NCBI GenBank assembly: GCA_903813345.2
Contig: CAIIXF020000010.1
Location: 21,961,181-22,025,180 of the forward strand
DNA from: Owenia fusiformis
Lineage: Eukaryota > Annelida > Polychaeta > Sabellida > Oweniidae
Direction: 5' to 3'
DNA: 64,000 nucleotides
Shown piece by piece: positions 25,801 to 36,800 of the stretch. The notes beneath the pieces are model-generated. The model made no database searches, had not been told where the DNA came from, and saw nothing but the letters and a program-made list of their open reading frames with translations. Position 1 is the first letter of the stretch. Each line of letters starts with the position of its first letter. The position numbers were made by a program, and so were the translations under genes.

Positions 25801-28800
25801 TCAACATTACATAAAATACCGTGTTTTTTACAGAATGTTTTCAATGATTGGTTTAAGAGAAAACTATTGTTGAATTCAGTTCTCCATATCGATACCAATC
25901 CTTTAAATATATTAATTTGTGTATTGTTATATTAAGATCCTTGCCTTAAAATTTTCATTCAAATTCCATCAAAGTTGACCAAATATTTCAAAAGTCACAT
26001 TTTGGGATGTATTTTTGGATGTTAAGTTGAATCATGGGCTTTCATACATCATTTTTAATATAAATCATGAAAAATCAAGTTCTTAACTGACTTTTAGTCT
26101 ACCATGGGCTTTCAAGAGAAGGATATGCAACTCTGTGTTATAAACATGAGAACTTCAAATGAGCAAATGAAAAGTATAAGCAATTCAAACATTGTTCATT
26201 TAACTTGAATGATGATAAAAATGGAGAAGTTCTCTACAGGTATGTGACATCAATATGAAAAGTAATATAATGAATCAATTCCTTACCATGACATCATGAA
26301 TTGTTTGAAGTGAGTCTGCATATATTTGGCAAATACAGCAGGGTGTGGAATGTTACAGTTGACTAGGCAATCAACTACTTCTGGGTGGGATATAGCCACT
26401 TGCCAACATACGGCACCACCCCAGTCATGACCAACTAGCACACACTTCTCATGCCCTGAAACATAAGGTCACATTTATAGGTCAAGGTCATATGTGTAAA
26501 TGATCCACAGCACATCTAGGTCAAGGTCAACTGAAAAGGCAAATGTGTAAATTTAGGGATAAATGATCTACAGCACATCTAGGTCTAGGTCACCTGAAAG
26601 GTTAAATGTGTAAATTGAGGTCATGAATGATCAATACCACACGTTATTATCAAGGTCACACACATAAAGGTCATACATAAAACTGGTACATAACTAATTC
26701 AAGTTCAAGACCAAAACCTCATTTTGGGGACTCTGAGGGCAACCCACAATTGCAAAGTGAAGAACAGTACATGTATACCTTTAAGTACTGTATTTATACA
26801 TTGATTTCAGTAGATAGACCAACAACTGCTTACCTAGCTGTGACACAAGTTGAGCTATATCACTTGCTAATTTGTTGATGTTGTAATCAGATACATTGCT
26901 GGGCTTTTCAGATTCTCCATATCCGCGCATATCGATGGATACAACTCTGAAATATACAAGTTACTTGATTTTGTTTCAGTTCAATTTTACCAGTGTTCAT
27001 TTATTGATTTGAGAGCAAAGGGAAAATTTTACATGTACTTCTACTTGTACTTTTGTATTCTAATCTGCACTTTTAATTTTCATGTTTAAACAGTTTCGGC
27101 AGGAAAATTGAGAAATAACTGAAAAAGTCAGCTGATGGCAGACATCATACAATCACGTCCGTATTGCATTTAAGTATTTCATCTTTACTTCAAATTCTTT
27201 TCTTTAAAACTTCTAATTCTTACCTGTACTTGCTTTGGAATTCTCTGATCTGGTGACGCCATGAATACCAGAACTCTGGGAAACCATGTACAAAAACCAT
27301 CAAAGGGCCATCTTCAGGTCCACTGGCCACATAATGTAGTTTCACATCCTAAATCAAAGAACATCATAGAAGAAGCCAGATAAAACTAAATACAAGTAGC
27401 AAATAGACCTCTATCCACAACCCCTACATCAAATCTTGGCAGACTTCTTTTTAGTGGCATGAAGAGACCTATTACATATTTTAAAATAATGGTTTGTAGA
27501 TACATGGGGGTACATATTGCAACACGCTACAGTTATAAGCTTCAGTAACACTACCTTCCTCCTGTCAAGCTATGAGTAGTCACTAGGAATTCATCATGGA
27601 ATAACAACCTCTCATACCAGAATGTATTAATTATCACAGCTTTGTTTAAAGGGCAAATGAAATGCTCCTGAGTGTAAGATGTAGATTGTATTAGGTGTGG
27701 GCTATATCTTGTTATTTCACATAAACAAGATGTACAAGGAATATGTTTATTGATTAAAACATCACATTCACATGAACCATGCAGACATAGTCTAGTTATA
27801 AACTACCCTCTGCCTAGTTTAGACATATATTTATATATTACAACAGTTTTGCAGCCCCACCCCCACGACCAGTGCTGGTGTCGTGCGATTATTTTTTGGA
27901 AGTTTTTCTACAGGAACATTTTTGCTGGACAATAATCAGGTAAAATGTGTATTTGCGTGACGCATGCGTGACTTCCAGGGAATGCGTGACAAATACGCAA
28001 ATTGTGGGACAGTTGGACGGCCTGAATATGTCACCATATTTTGGTGGTGACAATAAAAGTTAAAATTTTCTTATTTTCTCTCGACAGGCCTTGTTATCCA
28101 TTTAATACGGTACTTTCAAATACACTTAGACAAACTAAATATCTTATGCTTTTCTAGAGGTATAAAGTAAGACTACAGTGGGGGACAAAAATAAAACTCA
28201 ACGTTCACAAGTTGTCACAATGAGCTAATTTCCAAGTTTCGTGTCTCAAACTCTCCCAAGCGGTAGAAAAATAATTCCCGTTCACTAAAGTAGCACAATA
28301 AATGAATCCAAAGCTTCATACCTGCAAATAATGGATAAATCCCTACCAAATCGAATGCATGTTTTCATGAATCGCCATGTTTGTTATCCAAGGACGGTTG
28401 ACTCCCAGAATGCAACATCAGTTACCATATTTACTCATGACAGGTTTCAAAATGGCGGAACAGCATTTTGAAAGCTGGCACGTGTGATGTTGCATTCTGG
28501 GTGCCAATCCTCCGTTCCTGCGCAATCGGGCGACAAAATCACCTCAACATTTGAAGAGTCGGCATAACATGTGAATATCCACTTCAACTTTTGAAGTTCT
28601 TATTTGTCATTAGGGACACAAATTCCACTATATAGAGCAGAAAATAGAGCACTGAATACACTGAGGTAAGAATTTATTACATGTGCGACAGCATGTAATT
28701 TTCATAGCTTTTGCAATTCTTTATGATCCCCACTGTAGCAGTAGCACTACAGAAAAGACAAGAAACCAGTTGATGGATAGTATGTATCCAACAGACTGAC

Positions 28801-30621
28801 TACAGTTGGGGACATAAATAAATGACAGGTGGATTTGCTGAAGTGAGGATTTCCCATGTTAAAAATAAGAGAATTTACAAGAGGCCATAAATCAGTGGAT
28901 GAGATTATACAAAATGTAAAATATACAAATTTTAAGGGATATGTATCTAGACAATATTGGAAATTATGGGCTTTCAGACCACCATAATTAGGAAATGGTG
29001 ATCGAAAATCGACCTGTCATTTATTTTTGTCCCCAACTGTAGAAGTCAGTCTGTTATGATGTATTACTTTCCTGTGGAAATTGCAGTGAAATTTTTTGCA
29101 TATAATTATCAATTAGAGGAACCATTTCTTCAATAAAATAAACATTACAAAATTTCAATTAAATAGTAAGGTACAATTAAATGCAATAAAAAGTAACACA
29201 GCACATTGTCAAGTGGAAATAAAGCTAGTTGAAGTAAAAATGTGCAAATTAATTTTACCAATCGGCCATTTTGAATAGCACTTCGTATGTAAACAAATAT
29301 TTCATATTACCAAACTTTAGATAGGTGCCTTATAGTCTGAATATAATTCAGACTAGAATTGTTTTCATGGCCTGAGTTCGTAGCTAACATGCTAAATATA
29401 AGAATTAGCTGACGTTTGGGAGTCTGACTTACCTTCTAAAGGTTAGAACCCGAATCTTAATGAAATCATATCACCTTTGTTGCGTCGATGATGATGCATA
29501 AACACAGCATTTGATAGAAATTAGTGTAAATGCTTTTCCGACTTTTTCATTTTTCATCAATGTTGACTTCCGGGAAGGCGTTGTAGTTATCACGAAATAA
29601 CGCATTGATCCTTGAACTTTACTTTGTTGACGTGTCAACCAAGCATGTCTGGTGTGAAAATTAAAAGAATATTAAGCAATGTTCTACATCCGCCAAGCTA
29701 AGTGAAGTAGCCAATATTTAAAATTACCAATTTCAAGTGAAGTACGCAACGAACGAAACTGCCTGATCTACACTCCCACTATTGGTCTGAACGAAATGCT
29801 ACATAGAAATATGAGCCGTCTGCTGTATTAGTCGATTGATAGAGTAAGACCTGTTGGTGATGCTTTATAATTTAGACCAAAACATTGAAGAACAAACGAA
29901 CCTGTAAATCGTGAAAACAACGAACAAATATTCGGTTTTCACATATGTTCGGTAATTTTTCGTATTGAAACTTCCGGAACTTACAAGGAAATCATTCATG
30001 GCACGGTCCATGATTTACCTCTTGGATGTTGCGGCAAATGCTCCATGGTTGACAGAACAAAGGTGATATGGTTTCATTAAGATTCGGGTTTTAACCTTTA
30101 GAAGGTAAGTCAGACTCCCAAACATCAGCTAACTCTTATATTTAGCATGTTAGCGACGAACTCAGGCCATGAAAACAATTCTAAATAGGATATGGTCTAA
30201 GTTGATGGATGATTCAGCAATTTACAAATGTCAATGCCTTGAAATCGTATGTGTCGAGATGAGACAAATAGATCTACCTTTGAATTACTCGATTATCTAG
30301 TTGAAGACTTGATTAATACTTCAATCTGGACACTCAATGATTACAACTTACATGTAGATGAAGCATGTAAACCACAACCCGGAAGTAAACAAAGGTTCAA
30401 AGTTCCCGCAATTTTATACTCACCTCAAGTTGAACAAAATGATGTGCACCTAAACCTGGGTCTTGTAGGCATTTTGGCTCTTCTTTACGTTCCTTCTTTT
30501 GAAAAACACCTGTACCTTTTGTAATGAGTGTCCATAGTAGACCTAACACCATTGTGCCGCCCCAAAAGCAGCAAACAGAGCCGATTAAGGCAACTTGTAT
30601 AATTTTTTGAAGTGTTCCCAT
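22898..30621 (-). CDS. EPHX4: EPHX4-type epoxide hydrolase
   Basis: Six minus-strand exons: 30424-30621, 27224-27348, 26834-26946, 26287-26455, 24948-25114, 22898-23169. All are GT-AG with consistent phases, giving 347 aa against about 362 in human EPHX4. Residues about 8-34 are a hydrophobic signal anchor. The alpha/beta-hydrolase core follows: oxyanion motif HGFP (87-90, in [13 protein letters not shown]), nucleophile D156 in VGHDWGG, acid D298 in WGDKD, and base H326 in GASHW. Lid tyrosines that activate the epoxide align with Y203 (WYIFFFQ) and Y267 (INYYR). Family members hydrolyse epoxides to diols and are membrane-bound; the substrate is unknown. The start is the ATG at 30619-30621; the frame is open a little further upstream only through a TTG. 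The gene is divergent from MAU2 and shares a 243-bp intergenic space. Introns carry several transposons. Confidence 0.95.
23262..23960 (-). mobile_element. Element A, inverted 3' fragment with five minisatellite units
   Basis: Reads as the reverse complement of the right part of element A copy 1. 23262-23310 matches its right end (including CATCGAACAG and CCAAAGCGTAGC), followed by about five ~120-bp units up to 23960, where similarity stops abruptly. It lies in the last intron of EPHX4. Confidence 0.8.
24038..24557 (+). mobile_element. MITE family B, internally deleted copy
   Basis: Ends CAGTCAATATGG and ...CATTTCGACTG, with 4-bp flanking duplications TATT (24034-24037 and 24558-24561). Nearly identical to 57499-58362 but lacks about 345 internal bases. 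The open frame inside (24024-24248) extends across the element end and resembles no known protein. Confidence 0.8.
25176..25904. mobile_element. Foldback element, arms >300 bp
   Basis: AAAGGATGGGTATCGATATG pairs with CATATCGATACCAATCCTTT, and inner blocks (TCTCAATATTG..., ACAAAGGAAATTTTGGTTGA) pair with the right arm around a centre near 25535. It lies in EPHX4 intron 4. No clear target duplication was seen. Confidence 0.7.
26460..26700. repeat. Degenerate tandem repeat rich in AGGTCA
   Basis: Roughly 80-bp units of the type 'aaatgatcYacagcacatctaggtc' with about eight AGGTCA hexamers. It lies in EPHX4 intron 3, just upstream of exon 4. AGGTCA is the nuclear-receptor half-site, but spacing here follows the repeat and is not a clean DR or IR pattern. 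Confidence 0.55.
28176..28735. mobile_element. Tc1/mariner-type MITE
   Basis: Ends CAGTGGGGGACAAAAATAA and ...GATCCCCACTG, flanked by TA (28174-28175, 28736-28737). Contains an inner foldback (AGAATGCAACATCA / TGATGTTGCATTCTGG). It lies in EPHX4 intron 1. Confidence 0.6.
28803..29039. mobile_element. Tc1/mariner-type MITE, short relative
   Basis: Ends CAGTTGGGGACATAAATAAA / ...TTTATTTTTGTCCCCAACTG, with TA at 28801-28802 and 29040-29041. The termini resemble those of the element 67 bp to its left, so two related insertions sit side by side. Confidence 0.75.
29355..30182. mobile_element. Foldback element with ~128-bp near-identical arms
   Basis: The left arm 29355-29480 (AGAATTGTTTTCATGGCCTG...) and right arm about 30055-30182 (...CAGGCCATGAAAACAATTCT) are reverse complements with only a handful of mismatches, around a spacer of about 575 bp. 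It lies in EPHX4 intron 1, less than 250 bp from exon 1. Confidence 0.85.
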
Positions 30622-30864
30622 TTTCAAATGTTTACGGTGTAACTTGACCTAGTTAGAAAAACTTATTTTACAAAGCTAATTTCATTCAGACAAAAAGCAC
30701 TATTGATCTTATCATTTTAAAAATACGTCATTTATATCTTATTTGAGCAAATAAACAATTTTTTGACTTGTGCATCAATAATCTTTATGGTTATTTCAGG
30801 GGTCTTTATTTAGCCCGATGCAATTTTTAATGCTTCGCGGAATCATCAGCGGGAAGAAAGCAAA
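30622..30864. promoter_or_regulatory. Probable bidirectional EPHX4/MAU2 promoter
   Basis: Only 243 bp separate the divergent start codons of EPHX4 (minus) and MAU2 (plus). The MAU2 start is embedded in CAAAATGGCCGCGG, close to the YY1 consensus CAAnATGGCGGC. A TACGTCA half-CRE-like site lies near 30725. No TATA box at a typical place was evident for either side. Inferred from gene arrangement. Confidence 0.6.
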
Positions 30865-33800
30865 ATGGCCGCGGTTCACCAAGACTCTTGGTACCTCTCA
30901 TTACTGGGTTTAGCAGAAAGTTTCCGGACATCTAATCCTCCAAATATAAAGATGTGTATCCATTGTCTAAAGACAATATTTAACTTTAAGCCTCCGCCTC
31001 GAATAGAAGCCAGGACGCACCTTCAACTTGGAACAATTTTACTCCGACACACAAAAAATTTTGATCTGGCCCGGCAACATTTAGAAAAAGCGGTATGTTT
31101 GAATTCATTTATCATTGTTGTATCACCTTCTTATTGAGTAATGCTATTATTGTGAAATAATAAAAATCATTTATCTTTTCATTGATATTTCAATGTTTTC
31201 TTTTTCAGTGGACCATGGCACAGAATGTATCCTTTTCAATCGAGTGCAAAAACGGACCTCCAAAGAAATCCATCAAACTCAAAGGCATAGCCTAAATTCC
31301 AAGACAAAAGTATTTAACCTAGGATATTCTCCAGATTGATATTGATGAAGGTCCTGGTTGTAGAACGAAAACATGCAGGAAATGCAATATGTTGCGTTGT
31401 AAGGTTTGCGAGAGAAACAGTTATGGCGAACAGTTATATGAACGAACGGCGTGATCCAAAACATCGTCACAAGCTGTCATGCAATCTTGCAGAAACAGTC
31501 TTCAGTGACTTCTCCCATAATTCATGCCAATATTCACGTGTGCTGCATTTAAACCTCATTTGTTTGTGAATATATTTATTCCTCTTTGTTTTCTATTTTG
31601 CCCACCCTGGTATCTAAAGGAAGTCGTTTTTTCTGTATTGTAGACATATTTTGGTTACTGTATGAGATCAGCTTCACAGCATCATATAATTGTAAAGTCT
31701 AGCAAATCTATATCAAATTTCTGGTCAATTATAAGTCTTCTTTTGTAAGAATATATTAGACAATTGATTATTAGATTTCTTTTAAAAAATATCTTGGAAT
31801 CGTCCATACTATTTGTAAAAAATATGGGCCTTCATTAGAAATACCCTACATCACAAAACCACGGGGCTTAACCTATACTGAAACCTGTGTATAGTCCTCT
31901 CCAAAAAAAGTTACATAGTTCCAATGTTTGGATATAACATTGACTCAAAATATCAAAATCTCTGAATGAAAATTAAGATTGACCTGGAGCATTTGAACAA
32001 CTCTGATATACTTCAGAATTATATTTCAGCCTTGTGCTCTTTTGAAAACCTGTTTGCACCCCTTTGATTAAAACTTAAGTCATGAATAGAATTTTGCTTC
32101 CCCAATCAATCATCCCCCTTTGTTCAAAGTACTTAAATATTGAGGTAGGGTATTAACCTTGATACCTTAAATATCCTTGACTCCATGCAGATCCCATCAT
32201 TTGAAGATGTCAGCTTCGAGAGTGCAAGCTCCCTAGCACAACTACTAGAACAACAGGTGAGTGCTATCTGCCATAATGTCTTTGTTTCAGCATGACTGAA
32301 CTTCCAGTCGAAGAATTTGGCAAGAATTTTTGTTTTCTTGATTTTATCACCTCTATCCTTCAAATCTTAACTTAATATTAGGCGCATTCTTGCATAGGTT
32401 CTGGTTCTGAAATAGAGTCACGTAATCGATGCATTGAGGGTCTAGAATAATTGTGTCAACAATCGGGTCCATAAGTGCAACTTGCTTTAGTCTGTTTTAA
32501 GTCGCTATAGCAAGATTTATGACAACAATTTTAGATGTTCGTGGAAGAAAATAAAAATATGACTAAAGTGTAATGTTAATTTAGGAGAAATAGAGCTGTC
32601 CATTGAAAGAATATAGCAACAATCTTTGTGTTAACTAAGGCATCAATAGACTGTTTTGGAATTGAATTCATGCAATTTTCTTCAATAATTTTTGCAGAAA
32701 TTAAAACATCAAAAGACGCGTTTTTTCTTAACTCCTGGAGTCAGTTTCTCATATACAAGTCAACTCTATTTTTCTTTGCGACTTGTACACCTACCGAATA
32801 TGAGACTGAAAGGATAAAGGTGATAAAATTTAGAAAACAATAATCATCAAAACACTGTTTTATATGTCTCTGCTGAAACGAAGGTATCATGTTTTTGTTT
32901 CCAGTTGATCTTCAGTGACTATGATGCATGCCAAACATGGTTCAAACATGCCAATATATCTGAAAAAGGTTATCTCACTAAGGGAACAGAATATGGTATT
33001 TACATGTAATCTGATATTACCCATTGGTAATATTTATTAATCACTATTAAATACTTTTCTAATTACACAATGTACTTGAAAACACTTGCTACATCTGTAT
33101 TGTCCTCAAATAGCAAATATGTTAATATTTTTTGCAACAGTATTGATTTATGCAAATGACATGTGTTATTTTGTGTTTGTTTTCTAGAACCAGTCAGCGC
33201 AGGCTAAACCAGTGCTACAACAGGCCATAGACATATCCCAGCAGTCCCCATACTGGCATTGTAGACTTTGTTTCCAGTTAGCAGTAAGGATTTTTTAACA
33301 TGAATTAAACATTTGATACATAAATGAAAAATTCATAGTTCGCAAGTCATCCTTATAACTTAAACCTAATTTAAAGAAGAGATGAAAATAAGTGGATTGT
33401 TCTTCGACTATTTTTCAATAAACAAAACATCACTTGAGCACATTTGTAACATGAAGATTATTAATTGATATAATTAATTGATAAATTGATTGAACTCAAA
33501 CTAGAATTGTTGCTTATATTTCAGCAACTGTATGCAGTTGACCATGAATACTCTCTAGCATGTTCATTATTGGGACATGGGGCAGATTATGCAGAAATGA
33601 AGCGATCAGAATTCACCAGGATACTCTTTTTACTAAGTAAAGGCATGGTATGTAGAATTAATTTTATTATTTAGTAAGGTGTGAAGAAGAAATTTTGAAA
33701 GTACTCTTATTATATGACAGTGTGATCTGTCCTTTCTAGATCATGAATTGTTGACATATTGATTTTAAAACATTGATAAGATCTTGGATCCTTTCACAGG

Positions 33801-36800
33801 ATTTCAAAATTTCCATTTATCTCTTACCAAGAACCTGGTAAAATTATCAGTTTTCTTGATTTTCATATTCTCACCTCATCCAAGGGGATTTTGCAGCTGG
33901 ATACATTGTAAATTGAACTGTGTGTCAGTTTTTGTTTGACCCCTCTCTCCATTCTATAAGTATGTCTGATTTTTCATCTTTTTGTGTTTTAATTTTAGCT
34001 GTTACTGATAGACAAAAAGTTTCAAGAAGTTCACCAAGTACTAACACTGACTGGTCAACTGACAGAAGCCTGGTTGGGTCCTGCAGTACAGAAAGAATCC
34101 CTAAAAGTGTTTTTTCTAGTGCTACAAGTCTGCCATTTCCTCATGGCTGGTCAGGTGAGGGTTAATGGTTTCTTAAGAGCTGCAAGACAGTCATTTTATC
34201 ATGCCTGGTTAGGTGAGGGTTAAATCTTTTAAGGATTTAATCTGGTTTGCTTTAAATGATGGTTTTAAACTTGCTAACAACTCATTAAAAGTATTATTGT
34301 TATTAATATTTACTTTAACATGGTACAGAAACCCAGGATTAGTAAGTTAATTAACATCACTGCTTAATACTCAATTTTGATTGGTTAAGCTTGGGGACTT
34401 TTGAATTTGAAAAATGCAATTTCTGTTTTTAAATGTCTTATCACAACCAAACAAAATGATGAAGTTAAAATCTAACTGCAGAATATAAACTGAAAGATGT
34501 ATATAGCAAAATTGGAAGCAATTCAATGTCCTCTTATTTATACCCTATGTCCCTCTTTAATGCAAGTCAACCATTGTATTATATACTTGTTTGGGAATAC
34601 AAACCCACAACCTCCCCATTATATGTTTACATGTTCATTGTTCAACATGTTTACTTAAATTGGTCTCCTGAGGGTTTTTTCTCAATGAGGTTCTTAATCT
34701 GAATATCACCTGTTTTAGTCAAATGTCTAGGTACATAATTTGGTTGCCAACAGATTTTGAAAGAGTTGCGGGCAATTTTACACTTTGGCTCACAACTCAG
34801 GATTGGTTTGACTTTAAATGGAATCTGGCTGTTCTAAAACCTACAGTGAAAGAAGTGACCTAAAAGCCAATATGATTATACACAGCTTTGTATGTTTTAA
34901 TCTGAATAATTACTCCCCCGTGTGGTAATGTGTCTAAGTGTTGAAGGCTTACAACAGGATGCAGTATCAATTTGCTCTAAGATCACTATTATAATTCTTT
35001 TGGATAAATTGACTTGTAATTTTGTAAATCAAAAGCCATTGTCTTCCATTTCAGGTAAAAAGTGTGAAAGGTTCTTTAAAACAACTTCAGCAAAGTATAC
35101 AGACCATAACCACCCTGAATGTAGATGAAGGTAAGTCAGGCTCCAATGTAGCATTTAACAATTTCAATTACTGGTCTCAGCTAAGACTTCACCTTACAAA
35201 ATGCTGTATGAGTTACAGTTCATATTTGAAGTCAGTCAATGCATTTTGTTGAAAAACCACAAACAAAAAGGGATTAAAAAAAGTATTGTTTAAATTTTTT
35301 TTTAAATTGTTAATGAATCAATTCAAAGCTTTAATAATAACTAGTTTGTGGTGTGAATTTTTTAGCTATAACTCTGCTATGGGAAACCACAAACAAAAGA
35401 GAAATCAAAGAATCCACCTACACAACACTCCCTTCAGATATTTTTTATACAAAATCATTTCAAAAATTTCAACTGTTTAATTCATTAATTGGATTTTTTT
35501 TAAATTATTTGTAGATATTTTACCAGGTTCCAATAACCCCTCTGATCTCTTCCACTGGTTGCCTAAAGAACACATGTGTGTCTTAGTGTACCTTGTAAGT
35601 AAAGCTTTCATTTTTGAATTTAGTTTAAGGTAACAAATTAGTTAAGATAGGTGTTCCCTGCTTTACACACAGCATGGTCAATACATTCATATAGAATTCA
35701 TAGAAACTATTTTGACAGAAATGTTGTCTTATCGTACATTGAATATGAAGCAAAATATATCTAAAGGCCTCAGTCTATTTTGTTCTCTAAAAATGGACAG
35801 ATATTACATTAGACTACAACATATAAAGTAGGTATATGACAGAAGAAAAAATGGCTTGGTCAATTTTCTTTAAAAATGCAGAACATGGAATATTACTTTT
35901 CTAAAGCACATTATTTTGTTAATATTGACCATCTAAATATACATTGTATTTTAGAAAGTGCACTGTGCCAATACTTGAGATTTGTAAATTTTCTCTTTCA
36001 GCTTACTGTGATGCATTCAATGCAGGCAGGGTACATGGACAAAGCACAAAAATATACTGATAAAGCCCTGATGCAAATAGAAAAACTTAAAAGTAAGTAC
36101 TTGAACTACAAATACACGTGGATATGAGTTAGAATAAACACTTCTGTTTTGATTTTTTAAATTTATGTTACCACCAGAAGGTGTTTGTTGGTTAGTATTC
36201 AGTGTATGAAGCAGCGTTCAGCAATTGTTGCACGTTATTGCCTTGTTTATAATTTGAGTCAGTGTGGCATTTTTATGTGGAACTAATTACATTTGGTAGA
36301 TGCAAAGTAGTGTTATATAGAAATATTACTGGTGATCCGCTCGACTACTTTTTTCCTTATTTCACGCGTTGTAGGCAGAATCCCCAGGACGTTTTTTCTC
36401 ACAAATTTTTATCAGTATCATATGTTTTAGAAAATGTACATGTTTGCGAAAAAAGAGCTCAAAAGACAACAGAATCATTGATTTAATTCCTCACTTAAGT
36501 TACAGAAACGGTTTGGGTTAAAAGTGCAGATCTTAACTGTTTTTCGAAATACCGTTTCTTAAACATATGATACTGATACAAGTTTGTGTTAAAAATGTCG
36601 TGAGAATTCTGCCTACAACGTGTGAAATAAGGAAATAAGCTTCAATGTTCCGACATTTTGTAACCGAAACGAACAGTTTCAGTAACCAGCGTAATCGAGT
36701 GGATCTCCAGTGAAAATCATGGAACATTGTGTAGGTGACTATTATGTAACTTTGATGTTCAGTTTTAAACATTAATTAAAATTGGAAAGAAATTAGATGA

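Noticed and set aside
31227-31294. Extension of MAU2 exon 2 beyond AAT to the first stop codon
   Set aside because: It would truncate MAU2 after about 100 residues, while the downstream exons continue in phase from AAT.
31336-31569. 77-codon open frame in MAU2 intron 2
   Set aside because: No splice context in keeping with MAU2, no recognised domain, and intronic.
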